A stretch of 64,000 nt of DNA from Sphingobacterium multivorum (lineage in GTDB: Bacteria > Bacteroidota > Bacteroidia > Sphingobacteriales > Sphingobacteriaceae). The stretch spans positions 4,774,001-4,838,000 of the forward strand of contig NZ_CP154261.1 of the NCBI RefSeq assembly GCF_039511225.1, written 5' to 3'. Within the stretch, counting starts at the first letter, position 1; every line of letters begins with the position of its first letter. This document shows, one piece after another, positions 8,804 through 18,143 of this stretch. Made by a program: the position numbers and the translations under genes. The notes under the pieces are model-generated. The model did no database searches and was not told where the DNA came from. It worked only from the letters and a program-made list of their open reading frames with translations.

Positions 8804-8856
8804 TATCATCATTGTGTATTTTATACACAATGATGATACTATACATCGTTTTTTTT
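8800..8856 (+). terminator. Terminator with a 20-bp perfect stem, overlapping the ferredoxin stop
   Basis: The arms 8800-8819 and 8823-8842 are fully complementary around a 3-base loop, and T8 follows at 8849-8856. The ferredoxin TAG (8801-8803) sits in the left arm. The 6-base gap between stem and T-run is longer than usual. Confidence 0.75.
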
Positions 8857-9056
8857 CAAAGGGTACAATGTACACTATAAAGAGCTAAAAATCAAACAAG
8901 TACAAAACATATTATTGAAAGAATTAGCCTCTTTACAATAAAATTCACAACATATCAGCATAATAAATAAATATTTTTTAGCTTTTTGAGCCAAAATTTA
9001 AGATATTTGCAGCTTAATTCGATTGTACCGAATTTTTACAACAAACTATTAAAAAT
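8857..9056 (+). other. AT-rich leader region of the NADH dehydrogenase gene
   Basis: No gene. GATATTTG at 9002-9009 is a one-mismatch -7 box about 50 bases before the ATG, without a well-spaced -33 element. Nothing else is recognisable. Confidence 0.4.
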
Positions 9057-10367
9057 ATGCCAAGCAATAGTTCAAATAGAAAATTCCCAAGAGTAATCAT
9101 TATTGGTGCTGGATTTGGAGGAATTGAAGTTGCTAAAAAGCTTAAAAATAAGGAAGTTGAAGTTCTGTTGCTGGACAGAAATAACTTTCATACTTTTCAA
9201 CCATTGATGTACCAAGTTGCCACGGGTACTCTTTCAGCGGACTCCATCTCCTTCCCTGTTCGCAAAATGTTCAAAGGCCAAGACAACTTTCATTTTAGAC
9301 TTGCTGACGTAAAAAGCGTAGACAATGAAGCTAAGATTGTAAGAACAGATGTTGGTGATTTTGACTACGATTATTTAATTGTTGCGACAGGTGCTACCAC
9401 GAACTTCTTCGGAAATCAGCAAATCACAAAATATGCTTTGCCGATGAAAAACATACAAGAAGCATTAAATATTCGAAGCTATGTTTTACAGAACCTTGAA
9501 GAAGCGGTACGGATAGAAAACCCTGCTGATCGTAAAGCTAATTTGAATTTTGTCATTGTTGGGGGCGGTCCAACAGGTGTAGAACTTTCGGGAGCAATCG
9601 CAGAAATCAAAAACAATGTTCTTGAGAAAGATTATCCAGAATTGAAAAAATCTGAGATGTCGGTTTACCTGGTAGAAGGACTTCCAAAAGTATTGGCTAA
9701 CTTATCTGAAAAATCTTCTAAAGATTCAGAAAAGTACCTCAAAGATTTGGGTGTAGAAGTATTATTGAATGTTCAGGTAACTGGATATGATGGCAATTCA
9801 ATTACTTTCGCCGATGGCAGAAGCATTGAAACAAAAACTGTTATCTGGGGAGCAGGTGTAGCTGGGCAATATCCGAATGGTTTCAAAAAGGAGATTATCC
9901 AACGTGGTAACCGTATACAGACAGATGATCAATGCCGTGTTATTGATATGCCAGGGGTCTATGCTATTGGTGATGTTTCGGCATTTATCACAGATGATCT
10001 TCCTCGTGGCTTACCTGGCGTTGCACCGGTAGCGCAACAGCAGGGAGCATATGTTGCAAAACACATTCTCCAAACCATGTCCAATCAACCAACAGAGAAA
10101 TTCAACTATTTTGATAAAGGATCCATGGCTACGGTAGGTCGTAACAAAGCTGTCGTCGACATGGGAAAAATCCATTTCAATGGATTCTTTGGCTGGATGA
10201 CATGGATGTTTGTCCACTTGATGTCCATCTATGGATTCAGAAATAAATTGATCACATTCGTCAACTGGTCGATTAAATTTTTCACCAAAAACAGTGGTGT
10301 GCGTTTGATCTTCCACAAATATGATGAGCCAACTCCAGAGGAAAAACAAGCAGAAACTGCCCAATAA
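9057..10367 (+). CDS. ndh: Type II NADH:quinone oxidoreductase
   Basis: 436-residue membrane-associated flavoprotein that passes electrons from NADH to quinone without pumping protons. FAD-binding motif VIIIGAGFGGIEVAKKL at the N-terminus, quinone-side segment FHTFQPLMYQVATGTLS, NADH-binding fold FVIVGGGPTGVELSGAIAEI, and GVYAIGDVSAF near the second FAD contact. A C-terminal amphipathic/hydrophobic part (WMTWMFVHLMSIYGFRNKLITFVNW) provides membrane attachment. It is a single gene with its own terminator. The family is certain; other NDH-2-like disulfide reductases cannot be fully excluded for the substrate. Confidence 0.93.
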   Translation: MPSNSSNRKFPRVIIIGAGFGGIEVAKKLKNKEVEVLLLDRNNFHTFQPLMYQVATGTLSADSISFPVRKMFKGQDNFHFRLADVKSVDNEAKIVRTDVGDFDYDYLIVATGATTNFFGNQQITKYALPMKNIQEALNIRSYVLQNLEEAVRIENPADRKANLNFVIVGGGPTGVELSGAIAEIKNNVLEKDYPELKKSEMSVYLVEGLPKVLANLSEKSSKDSEKYLKDLGVEVLLNVQVTGYDGNSITFADGRSIETKTVIWGAGVAGQYPNGFKKEIIQRGNRIQTDDQCRVIDMPGVYAIGDVSAFITDDLPRGLPGVAPVAQQQGAYVAKHILQTMSNQPTEKFNYFDKGSMATVGRNKAVVDMGKIHFNGFFGWMTWMFVHLMSIYGFRNKLITFVNWSIKFFTKNSGVRLIFHKYDEPTPEEKQAETAQ

Positions 10368-10398
10368 TCTATCGGAGTTTAACAGCATAGTTCAATAT

Positions 10399-10441
10399 TA
10401 CAGCGGCATTATCCCAAACGATAATGCCGCTGTTTCTTTTA
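10399..10441 (+). terminator. Intrinsic terminator of ndh
   Basis: ACAGCGGCATTAT pairs with ATAATGCCGCTGT around a short loop, followed by a T-rich tail to 10440. Confidence 0.85.
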
Positions 10442-10832
10442 TCTTTATTAACCTTCTGAAGCTGTTTCTCTTCGCCATATTAACCTACTGGATAGGCTTC
10501 TAAAACGTTGTGACGGCTTCGCTTATCAGCTCTTCATAGCATTTGAGTCTCTAGCTAGTTGTCAAAACCACCTTTTCACTTTTGGATTCTTGCTCCTTGT
10601 GCTCAATGATTTCAAAAACACCTGCTTAATGGTTATTGAACACGGCGTCCAATTAAAAATAACTTCAGCCGGGACGCAAGAATTACAGATTATATTCGTT
10701 AAATTTAAAGACAGTTTTTTCCAGATAGAATTTACTTTCAGAATATAGTTTTTTTTGATGTATAACCTCAAAAAGATTAATTTTTTTTGTGTAGGTTTGC
10801 ATATTATTTTAAAATAGCTTAAGGATTAGCAG
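10442..10832. other. Intergenic region before mreB
   Basis: About 390 bases without a convincing gene. It ends in a -7 box TAGGTTTG (10792-10799) positioned for mreB, with no well-spaced -33 TTG. The remainder shows no strong hairpin or RNA gene that I can recognise. Confidence 0.4.
10792..10799 (+). promoter_or_regulatory. mreB promoter -7 box
   Basis: TAGGTTTG matches TAnnTTTG exactly, 33 bases before the mreB ATG. The upstream element is not evident. Confidence 0.5.
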
Positions 10833-11858
10833 ATGGGCTTATTTAATTGGTTTACGCAAGAAGTTGCGATTGACTTGGGTACTGCAAATACCCTAATAAT
10901 TCATAATGACAAAGTAGTAGTGGATGAACCTTCTATTGTTGCATTTGACCGCACCACAAACAAAGTGATCGCCATTGGTCGCCAGGCCATGCAAATGGAG
11001 GGTAAAACACACGATAATATAAAGACAGTACGTCCTTTACGTGATGGAGTAATCGCTGATTTTACGGCAGCTGAACACTTGATCAGAGGTATGGTCAAAT
11101 TGGTAAACAATGGTAAGAGCTGGTTTTTCCCTTCCCTACGTATGGTTGTTTGTATTCCTTCCGGTATTACGGAAGTAGAGAAAAGAGCTGTACGCGATTC
11201 AGCGGAAATTGCTGGTGCGAAAGAAGTCTACTTAATTCATGAACCCATGGCTGCTGCTGTCGGCATCGGAATTGATGTGGAAGAACCAATGGGTAATATG
11301 ATTATCGATATCGGTGGTGGTACCACTGAAATTGCTGTCATCGCTTTATCGGGTATTGTGTGTGACCAATCTATTCGTGTTGCAGGTGATAACTTCGACT
11401 CAGACATCGTTCAATACATCAGAAGACAACATAATATCATGATCGGTGAACGTACGGCCGAAAAAATCAAAATTGAAGTTGGTGCGGCTCTTCCTGAGTT
11501 GCAGGAACCACCAGCAGATTTCGCCGTTCAAGGTCGTGATTTGATGACGGGTGTTCCTAAGCAAATTACTGTTTCTTATACCGAAATAGCGCATTGTCTG
11601 GATAAGTCCATATCAAAAATTGAGGAAGCGATCTTAAAAGCACTTGAAATCACTCCACCAGAATTATCAGCGGATATTTATCAAACAGGTATCTATCTTA
11701 CTGGTGGTGGTGCCTTATTGCGTGGTTTGGACCGTCGTATACAAGCGAAAACTAAACTTCCAGTGCATATTGCTGAAGATCCATTACGTGCTGTTGTAAG
11801 AGGAACTGGTATTGCACTTAAAAATATTGGACGATTTAAATTCTTGATGCAATCATAA
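10833..11858 (+). CDS. mreB: Rod shape-determining protein MreB
   Basis: Actin-like ATPase that forms membrane-associated filaments and positions the elongation peptidoglycan machinery. At 341 residues it is the standard size. Phosphate-1 loop DLGTANTLI, the segment EPMAAAVG, phosphate-2 loop DIGGGTTEIAVI, and adenosine motif LTGGGALLRGLD are all intact. The N-terminal MGLFNWF can act as an amphipathic membrane anchor. First gene of mreB-mreC-mreD-mrdA-rodA; a hairpin between mreB and mreC may tune downstream expression relative to the abundant filament protein. Confidence 0.97.
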   Translation: MGLFNWFTQEVAIDLGTANTLIIHNDKVVVDEPSIVAFDRTTNKVIAIGRQAMQMEGKTHDNIKTVRPLRDGVIADFTAAEHLIRGMVKLVNNGKSWFFPSLRMVVCIPSGITEVEKRAVRDSAEIAGAKEVYLIHEPMAAAVGIGIDVEEPMGNMIIDIGGGTTEIAVIALSGIVCDQSIRVAGDNFDSDIVQYIRRQHNIMIGERTAEKIKIEVGAALPELQEPPADFAVQGRDLMTGVPKQITVSYTEIAHCLDKSISKIEEAILKALEITPPELSADIYQTGIYLTGGGALLRGLDRRIQAKTKLPVHIAEDPLRAVVRGTGIALKNIGRFKFLMQS

Positions 11859-11891
11859 CGTTCGATAATTAATAACAATATTTTATTAAAG

Positions 11892-11923
11892 AGCGATATA
11901 ATATGCAAAACTATTATATCGCT
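11892..11923 (+). other. Hairpin between mreB and mreC
   Basis: AGCGATATAAT (11892-11902) and ATTATATCGCT (11913-11923) form an 11-bp perfect stem with a 10-base loop. No T-run follows, so it is more likely a processing or stability element than a full terminator. Confidence 0.55.
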
Positions 11924-11949
11924 TGCTTATTAAATACCCACATTAAAAA

Positions 11950-12792
11950 ATGAGAAACCTTTGGTTATTCCTGAGACGATATAATGCATTCTTCTGGTTT
12001 ATCCTATTTTTTGGATTCTCGTTATTTTTGGTGATCACCAACAATTCTTTCCAACGTAATTCTGTTTTAAATTCTTCAAATAGTATCATCGGAGGTCTGT
12101 ATGCAAAGGTCAATTCCTGGAAAAGCTACCTGCACCTCGGGGAGACCAACGATGCACTTGCGAAGGAAAATGCACAACTGAGAAAGGACTTACAAGCCTA
12201 TCGATCAACAGACAGCATCAAGATCGGTCCTGTCCCGGCAATCGATAGCAGTGAGTTTGGGCGTTACGAATTTATTATTGCGAATGTCATCAACAATAGC
12301 ATTCACCAAAAGGCAAATACGATCACACTCGATAAAGGCAGTAAAGATGGTATAGAGCGAGGTATGGGTGTTATCGCTCCCAACGGAGTAGTTGGTATCG
12401 TATTGAATGTCTCCCCCAACTTCTCGACAGTGCAATCCCTATTGCATCCCGATACGCGTATATCCGTAACATTAGGCCACACCGAGGTCTTCGGCTCGTT
12501 GGTATGGGGCAATAGCATGGATTACCGCGCGGCAATGGTCAAGGAAATTCCAAACCATATCAAAGTCAACAAAGGAGATAAAGTGTACACCTCAGGATAT
12601 TCAGGACATTTTCCAAAAGGAATTTTTGTAGGAACGGTCATTCAGACGGGGATTTCTTCAGGAGATGCTTTTTTGGATCTTAGACTATTATTGAGTACCA
12701 ATTTCTCCAACTTGCAACATGTCTACGTTGTAAAAGACCTGTTAAACAAAGAATTAAAGACACTAGAAGAATCGACAAAGGACAATGGCTAG
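11950..12792 (+). CDS. mreC: Rod shape-determining protein MreC
   Basis: 280-residue bitopic membrane protein of the elongasome that binds penicillin-binding protein 2 in the periplasm. One N-terminal membrane helix (AFFWFILFFGFSLFLVIT), a short coiled-coil (NDALAKENAQLRKDLQAYR), then the beta-barrel core with KGSKDGIERGMGVIAPNGVVGIV and the GDKVYTSGYSGHFPKGIFVGTV segment. Its end overlaps mreD by eight bases, indicating translational coupling. Confidence 0.95.
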   Translation: MRNLWLFLRRYNAFFWFILFFGFSLFLVITNNSFQRNSVLNSSNSIIGGLYAKVNSWKSYLHLGETNDALAKENAQLRKDLQAYRSTDSIKIGPVPAIDSSEFGRYEFIIANVINNSIHQKANTITLDKGSKDGIERGMGVIAPNGVVGIVLNVSPNFSTVQSLLHPDTRISVTLGHTEVFGSLVWGNSMDYRAAMVKEIPNHIKVNKGDKVYTSGYSGHFPKGIFVGTVIQTGISSGDAFLDLRLLLSTNFSNLQHVYVVKDLLNKELKTLEESTKDNG

Positions 12793-13303
12793 GATTTTAA
12801 TATTTAATATTATTCGATTTATCGTTTTGATAGGAATGCAAGTTTTCCTATTTCAAAATATCGGTTATTACAATCTGGTCGCTGCATTTCCTTATATTTT
12901 ATTTATTTTTTTACTTCCGACAGGAACACCCAATTTCCTGGTGTATTTGATCGCCTTTCTAACTGGACTTACTGTAGATTCGTTTTATGATACCCTTGGT
13001 GTCAATACCGCAGCCTGTGTTGCCTTAGCAGCCTTCCGTATTTTCTTCATGAAAATTACGCTCGAAGTTGAAGAACGCGAATCTTTCTTTACCCCGATGC
13101 TGGGATTCATGAATATTCGCTGGTTCTTTTCCTACATCTTTTTCGGAACATTGATTCATCATACATTTTTGTATCTACTGGAATCTTTTTCCTTCCAGCA
13201 CATCCAATACACCTTATTGAGTATCGTTTTAAGTTGTATATTTACAGTAATTATCATGCTATTATTTAGCATATTATTCTACAAAAAGAAAGATCGGTTG
13301 TAG
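12785..13303 (+). CDS. mreD: Rod shape-determining protein MreD
   Basis: 172-residue polytopic inner-membrane protein of the elongation complex with five to six hydrophobic segments; MreD is poorly conserved, and the assignment rests on hydropathy, the TGLTVDSFYDTLGVN segment typical of the family, and its position between mreC and the PBP2 gene. The start ATG overlaps the end of mreC. Confidence 0.9.
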   Translation: MARILIFNIIRFIVLIGMQVFLFQNIGYYNLVAAFPYILFIFLLPTGTPNFLVYLIAFLTGLTVDSFYDTLGVNTAACVALAAFRIFFMKITLEVEERESFFTPMLGFMNIRWFFSYIFFGTLIHHTFLYLLESFSFQHIQYTLLSIVLSCIFTVIIMLLFSILFYKKKDRL

Positions 13304-13330
13304 TAGATCGATGGATAGAAATTCATTTCT

Positions 13331-15313
13331 ATGAACAGTTTTTTTGCGCGTAAGTACGTCGTTTCGGGAATTTTTATTGCCATCACATTGACTTTGGTGG
13401 CCCGCTTATTCTATTTACAGATCATAGACGATTCCTATATACATTCCGCAAACAGCAATGTCATGCGCAAGGTCATTGTATACCCGGCCAGAGGGGTTAT
13501 TTTGGACCGAAAAGGAAAGGTATTAGTTCAGAACGAACCGGTATATGACCTCATGGTTACTCCACGTGAGGTGAAAGAAATCGACACTGCTTTGTTTTGC
13601 AAATTGATAGACATTGACAAGGAGGGCTTTATCAAACGGATGGAAAAGGCAAGAGTACACTCGCCTTACCGTGCATCTATTTTTGAAAAACAGCTTTCTG
13701 TACGGACATGGGCTCAATATCAGGAATACCAATATCAATTTCGCGGCTTCTATGTCCAAAAAAGAACGATCAGAAGTTATCCCGACAGCATCGCAGCTCA
13801 ATTTTTGGGTTATGTAAGTGAGGTAAATGATAAAGATATTGAACGCTCCAATGGGTTTTATCGCAGTGGTGACTACATTGGTCGCAGTGGAGTAGAACGT
13901 TCTTATGAAGATCTTATTCGCGGGAAGCGCGGTGTCAACAACTTAATGGTTGATGCCCTGAACCGTCCAAAAGGGGTGTTTATGGAGGGGAAATACGACA
14001 CACTTGCTGTTGCAGGGGAAGGACTGGTTTCCTCTTTGGATAAAGACCTTCAGATTCTTGGGGAGAATCTCATGAAAAATAAATTGGGGTCCATAGTTGC
14101 CATTGAGCCTGCAACGGGTGAAATCTTGGCCTATGTCAGTAGCCCGAGTTACAACCCCAACATGATGGTCGGCAGGCAGTCCGGCAATAATTATATGAAA
14201 TTATTGAAAGACGAAACCAAACCACTTTTTAACCGCCCTATTCAAGCCTCTTACCCCCCAGGCTCTGTATTTAAGGTTGTTTCAGCATTGACGGCGCAAC
14301 AGGCAGGTGTTATTGACCGCAATACGGTATTTTTCTGCCCACATGGATACAGCTATGGTGGTGGACGCGGCTGGATGGGCTGTACGCACTATCATGGATC
14401 AACCACATTACAGCGCTCTGTAGCCGTATCATGCAATACCTATTATGGATTTACCTATGCTAAGATGATCGATGGACGTGGGCTTTCGGGACCTAAGGCC
14501 TACGATCTATGGCGTAATGCCGTGACACAGTTTGGAATTGGTCATAAACTAGGCATTGATCTACCGGGTGAAAAACCGGGTTTACTACCGACATCGGATT
14601 TTTATACCAAACGATACGGTAACGATAAATGGCGTTCAAGTTTCAATATCTCCTTATCTATTGGGCAAGGGGAAATGGGAATAACACCGTTGCAAATGGC
14701 CAATATTATGGCTATCGTTGCCAACAAAGGCTTTTATTACAGACCTCATTTGATTAAAGGTATTGGTGCACAGAAAATTGCCAAGAAGGAATTTACCGAA
14801 AAAGTCAGTGCCGGAGTGGATGAACGGTATTATCCTGTTGTCATCCAGGGGATGAGTGATGCTGTCAATACACCCGAAGGTACCGCTTGGGCCAATCGTA
14901 TCCCGGGCATTGAAATGTGCGGAAAAACAGGTACAGCGCAAAACCCTCATGGTGAAAACCATGCCGTTTTCTTTGCTTTTGCACCGCGAGAGAACCCCAA
15001 AATTGCCATTGCTGTCTTTGTTGAAAATGCGGGTTACGGTGGTACCTGGGCAGGACCTATCGCAAGTATGATGGTTGAGAAGTACCTCAAAGACACGATA
15101 ACTGCACCAAAATATATTCAGGATCGCATTTATAAAGCGAATTTTCTTCCTGCACCCAAAAAAGTTGTGGATCCAAAGACTAAAGATGTAAAAAAGACAG
15201 ACTCAGTCAAGTCGAAAACCGACACGTTAAAATCAAAACGCCAGCTGGCGGCTTTAACAAAACCAAAGGAAACAATTGTTCACCATAGCGAGATAAAGAG
15301 AAGATATGAATAA
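13331..15313 (+). CDS. mrdA: Penicillin-binding protein 2 (elongation transpeptidase)
   Basis: 660-residue class B PBP that crosslinks peptidoglycan during cylinder elongation. One N-terminal membrane anchor (VVSGIFIAITLTLVARLFYL), a pedestal domain with PARGVILDRKGKVL, then the transpeptidase: SxxK at Ser312-Lys315 (SVFK), SxN at 367-369 (SCN) and KTG at 532-534. A lysine/threonine-rich tail of about 60 residues follows the catalytic domain, probably cytologically irrelevant or a linker. The gene overlaps rodA by eight bases; RodA is its glycosyltransferase partner. Confidence 0.96.
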   Translation: MNSFFARKYVVSGIFIAITLTLVARLFYLQIIDDSYIHSANSNVMRKVIVYPARGVILDRKGKVLVQNEPVYDLMVTPREVKEIDTALFCKLIDIDKEGFIKRMEKARVHSPYRASIFEKQLSVRTWAQYQEYQYQFRGFYVQKRTIRSYPDSIAAQFLGYVSEVNDKDIERSNGFYRSGDYIGRSGVERSYEDLIRGKRGVNNLMVDALNRPKGVFMEGKYDTLAVAGEGLVSSLDKDLQILGENLMKNKLGSIVAIEPATGEILAYVSSPSYNPNMMVGRQSGNNYMKLLKDETKPLFNRPIQASYPPGSVFKVVSALTAQQAGVIDRNTVFFCPHGYSYGGGRGWMGCTHYHGSTTLQRSVAVSCNTYYGFTYAKMIDGRGLSGPKAYDLWRNAVTQFGIGHKLGIDLPGEKPGLLPTSDFYTKRYGNDKWRSSFNISLSIGQGEMGITPLQMANIMAIVANKGFYYRPHLIKGIGAQKIAKKEFTEKVSAGVDERYYPVVIQGMSDAVNTPEGTAWANRIPGIEMCGKTGTAQNPHGENHAVFFAFAPRENPKIAIAVFVENAGYGGTWAGPIASMMVEKYLKDTITAPKYIQDRIYKANFLPAPKKVVDPKTKDVKKTDSVKSKTDTLKSKRQLAALTKPKETIVHHSEIKRRYE

Positions 15314-16571
15314 TCAAAAAACGAGTTTCTTTGGAAAGATAGACTGGCTAACCATCACGCTTTGGCTTGCGCTATGCTTAATTGGCTTATTCAATATCCG
15401 TGCAGCGGTGTTTAATCCTGAAATGCCCAATTTCTTTACCTTAGGGACCAATTATGGGAAACAATCGTTGTATCTTGTTTCCGCAATTATTCTAGGGGTA
15501 TCCATTCTGATCATAGACGCGAAATTTTTCAGTTCCGCCTCACCGATATTTTATGGTATAACGGCTGTATTGCTTGTCATCGTGCTCGTGGTAGGGCGAA
15601 ATGTCGGCGGAAACCAAGCCTGGATTGACCTGGGTTTTTTCCGCTTACAGCCTTCAGAATTTGCCAAACTTTCAACCTGCCTGCTCTTGGCTAACTTTTT
15701 AAGTTCTCAGAGTAATAAAGCTCCGACCATGCAAACACTGGCCATGGGAGCCGGTATTGTCTTGTTTCCTGTATTTTTGGTTATGTTACAGCCTGATACG
15801 GGATCTGCCCTTGCATTCTTTTCGTTGATTTTCGTATTCTACCGCGAGGGTTATGTAAATAATGAACTGCTTATATTTGGCGGGCTCTGCATTTTGCTTT
15901 TTGTCCTTTCTTTATTGGTTAATCCTTGGATACTTATCTTGATTTTAGCATTGCTTATTGGCCTTGTCATGTGGAACTACCGCAAGAGAAGAAAATACAT
16001 TATCAATCTAAGTATACTTTTTGCAGCCTGCGCTGTATTTATTCTCTGTGTGGACCTGGTATATGAGCATGTGCTACAGCCCCATCAACGTGACCGTATT
16101 GACATTATCCTGGGTAAAATGGAAGACCCCAAAGGAAAAGGATATAATTTGAATCAGTCGAAGATTGCAATTGGATCAGGGCAGCTCCTAGGCAAGGGTT
16201 ACCTGCAGGGAACGCAAACAAAATACAACTTTGTACCTGAGCAGAGCACGGACTTTATTTTCTGCACCGTTGGAGAAGAATGGGGATTTGTTGGATCGGT
16301 TACCTTATTACTTATCTATCTCACCCTACTGCTTCGCATTATTCATATAGCCGAACGACAGCGTTCAGCCTTCGCCAGGATATATGCATACGGTGTAGCG
16401 TCCATTCTCTTTTTTCACTTATTTATCAATATCGGTATGACCATCGGTATTGTTCCGGTTATCGGGATTCCGCTGCCTTTTATTAGTTATGGTGGTTCAT
16501 CCTTGTGGAGTTTCACCATTTTACTGTTCATCATGCTTAAATTTGATTCAAATAGAAAAGGAGTTGTCTAA
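15306..16571 (+). CDS. rodA: Peptidoglycan glycosyltransferase RodA
   Basis: 421-residue SEDS-family polymerase that builds glycan strands from lipid II, working with PBP2. About ten membrane helices; recognisable segments are GGNQAWIDLGFFRLQPSEFAKL, LQPDTGSAL (with the catalytic Asp of the family), GKGYLQGTQTKYNFVPEQSTDFIFCTVGEEWGF and PFISYGGSS. Starts inside the end of mrdA. The last eight codons form one arm of a 25-bp perfect hairpin that ends the operon. Confidence 0.96.
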   Translation: MNNQKTSFFGKIDWLTITLWLALCLIGLFNIRAAVFNPEMPNFFTLGTNYGKQSLYLVSAIILGVSILIIDAKFFSSASPIFYGITAVLLVIVLVVGRNVGGNQAWIDLGFFRLQPSEFAKLSTCLLLANFLSSQSNKAPTMQTLAMGAGIVLFPVFLVMLQPDTGSALAFFSLIFVFYREGYVNNELLIFGGLCILLFVLSLLVNPWILILILALLIGLVMWNYRKRRKYIINLSILFAACAVFILCVDLVYEHVLQPHQRDRIDIILGKMEDPKGKGYNLNQSKIAIGSGQLLGKGYLQGTQTKYNFVPEQSTDFIFCTVGEEWGFVGSVTLLLIYLTLLLRIIHIAERQRSAFARIYAYGVASILFFHLFINIGMTIGIVPVIGIPLPFISYGGSSLWSFTILLFIMLKFDSNRKGVV

Positions 16572-16598
16572 AAACAACTCCTTTTCTATTTGAATCAA
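16543..16598 (+). terminator. 25-bp perfect hairpin ending the mre/rod operon
   Basis: Arms 16543-16567 and 16574-16598 are perfectly complementary with a 6-base loop; the left arm is the end of the rodA coding sequence. The pyrimidine tract CTCCTTTTC lies inside the right arm, so termination could occur from a shorter stem (ACAACTCCTTTT). Confidence 0.65.
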
Positions 16599-16674
16599 TA
16601 TTTAATTCTTTTCAACTCTTTTACCGCATCATTGAGAAAGACTATCATCGCCTCTGCATGACGCAGAAAAATTG

Positions 16675-17529
16675 TTAAATGCGTTCCAAAACGAGCTGTA
16701 TGGTCTTATCAACAACTTCTTCAGGTGCGGAAGAAAACCGGCCATCTACCCGACTTGCCAAGATCGCATTGATGGATAAAGCTTGATGTCCAAACATGTT
16801 AGCCAACGCATAAATACCAGCTGTTTCCATTTCCAGGTTGGTGAAGCGCTGACCTTTATATTGAAAGGAGTTGATCAAATCTATAAAATTAGGAATCGTG
16901 TTCGTGGAGCGGACAGTCCTTCCCTGCGGAGCATAAAATCCGGGCGCAGTTAACGTAACTCCCTTCGGTAAATCAAAGGCAATTCGATCCAGAAGGCCTG
17001 TACCAGCTTTCGCAACGTAGGGGTTTAGGTTTAATGCGGAGAAATATTTGGCTAGTTCTACCTGAAGCGCCTGTTCCTCGCCGTCGTAAGATCCCTGATA
17101 GTAGTTCATCAATGCATCAAGACCTACTCCATAAGCAGAGGCTAAAATAGTTCCCATCTCGACATCTTGTTGTACTGCTCCAGAAGTTCCAATGCGTACA
17201 ATATGCAATGAGCTGAGCGTCGACTTTACTGTTCTATTGGCAAAATCAATATTTGCCAGCGCATCCAATTCATTCAACACAATGTCAATATTATCAGTAC
17301 CTATACCTGTTGAGATTACCGTCAACCGTTTATTTCCCAGATAGCCGGTATGCGTAATAAACTCACGCTTCCCTTTTTTGAGCTCGATACGGTCAAAGTA
17401 CTTCGATACTTTGGCTACACGGTCTGGATCGCCAACTGTAATTACTGTACCTGCCAGATCTTCCGGCAATAAATTCAGATGGTATATACTTCCATCTGCA
17501 TTTAAAATCAATTCCGATGCGTTGATCAT
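16675..17529 (-). CDS. udp: Uridine phosphorylase-type nucleoside phosphorylase
   Basis: 284-residue member of the NP-I family, which cleaves nucleosides with phosphate in the salvage pathway. Visible: phosphate-binding TVITVGDPDRVAKVSKYFD, the glycine-rich RIGTSGAVQQDVEMG, and the ribose/base-binding FTNLEMETAGIYAL. The MetGluThr motif and Asp of the ASRVDGR segment fit uridine phosphorylase best, but the base specificity is inferred. The ATG at 17529 is chosen because it overlaps the stop of the upstream yigZ gene as ATGA; a longer in-frame start exists at 17556. Last gene of a four-gene minus-strand unit. Confidence 0.85.
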   Translation of the reverse strand: MINASELILNADGSIYHLNLLPEDLAGTVITVGDPDRVAKVSKYFDRIELKKGKREFITHTGYLGNKRLTVISTGIGTDNIDIVLNELDALANIDFANRTVKSTLSSLHIVRIGTSGAVQQDVEMGTILASAYGVGLDALMNYYQGSYDGEEQALQVELAKYFSALNLNPYVAKAGTGLLDRIAFDLPKGVTLTAPGFYAPQGRTVRSTNTIPNFIDLINSFQYKGQRFTNLEMETAGIYALANMFGHQALSINAILASRVDGRFSSAPEEVVDKTIQLVLERI

Positions 17530-18143
17530 ATTGTATACAAATAGCTTAACTGACAACCTTCTATTTTGGAAAACCGATCCACAATGCGATTGACCTGCAT
17601 TTTTCGGACTTCAAACTCCAAATAACACTGATTATCAAACTCTTGCTTTTCAATTTCCACGCCCTCTTCCTTTATGATCCGCATAATATCATTCATATGC
17701 AGGTAATCAAAGGTAATACTATAATGGTCATTCACTGTACGCTCGATAATTTCGGCTTGGGTCAAAGCATCTTGGGTTGCCGATTTGTAGGCATTAATCA
17801 AGCCTGGAACCCCCAACAAAGTACCACCGAAATAACGAACGACAATGACGATAACGTTGGTGACATCCAAAGATAGGAGAACGTTTAAAATAGGCCGTCC
17901 TGCAGTCCCCGAAGGTTCTCCATCATCATTCACACGAAAGACCGCACGATCAGGTGTGAGGCGATAGGCCCAACAATGATGCCTCGCTTTCGGGTGAATC
18001 GCCTTCACTTCCAAAATTAGATCTTTTAATTGATCTTCGGATTTAAAAGGAAAAGCATAAGCAATAAACTTACTGCCCTTATCCCTAAAAATTCCCTCGT
18101 ATTTTGCAGCAATAGTCCGGTAAGTATCTTCAAATAAACTCAT
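17526..18143 (-). CDS. yigZ: YigZ/IMPACT-family protein
   Basis: 205-residue conserved protein of the UPF0029/IMPACT family. The N-terminal domain has the diagnostic PKARHHCWAYRL, NDDGEPSGTAGRPIL and VVRYFGGTLLGVPGLINAY; the C-terminal domain is the DUF1949-type ferredoxin-like fold (DYLHMNDIMRIIKEEGVEI). The cellular role in bacteria is not settled. Start and stop overlap the neighbours by ATGA on both sides, so it is translationally coupled with the EamA transporter and the nucleoside phosphorylase. Confidence 0.92.
   Translation of the reverse strand: MSLFEDTYRTIAAKYEGIFRDKGSKFIAYAFPFKSEDQLKDLILEVKAIHPKARHHCWAYRLTPDRAVFRVNDDGEPSGTAGRPILNVLLSLDVTNVIVIVVRYFGGTLLGVPGLINAYKSATQDALTQAEIIERTVNDHYSITFDYLHMNDIMRIIKEEGVEIEKQEFDNQCYLEFEVRKMQVNRIVDRFSKIEGCQLSYLYTI

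Noticed and set aside
10321..10503. Plus-strand frame crossing the end of ndh
   Set aside because: Overlaps ndh in another frame and continues through the ndh terminator.
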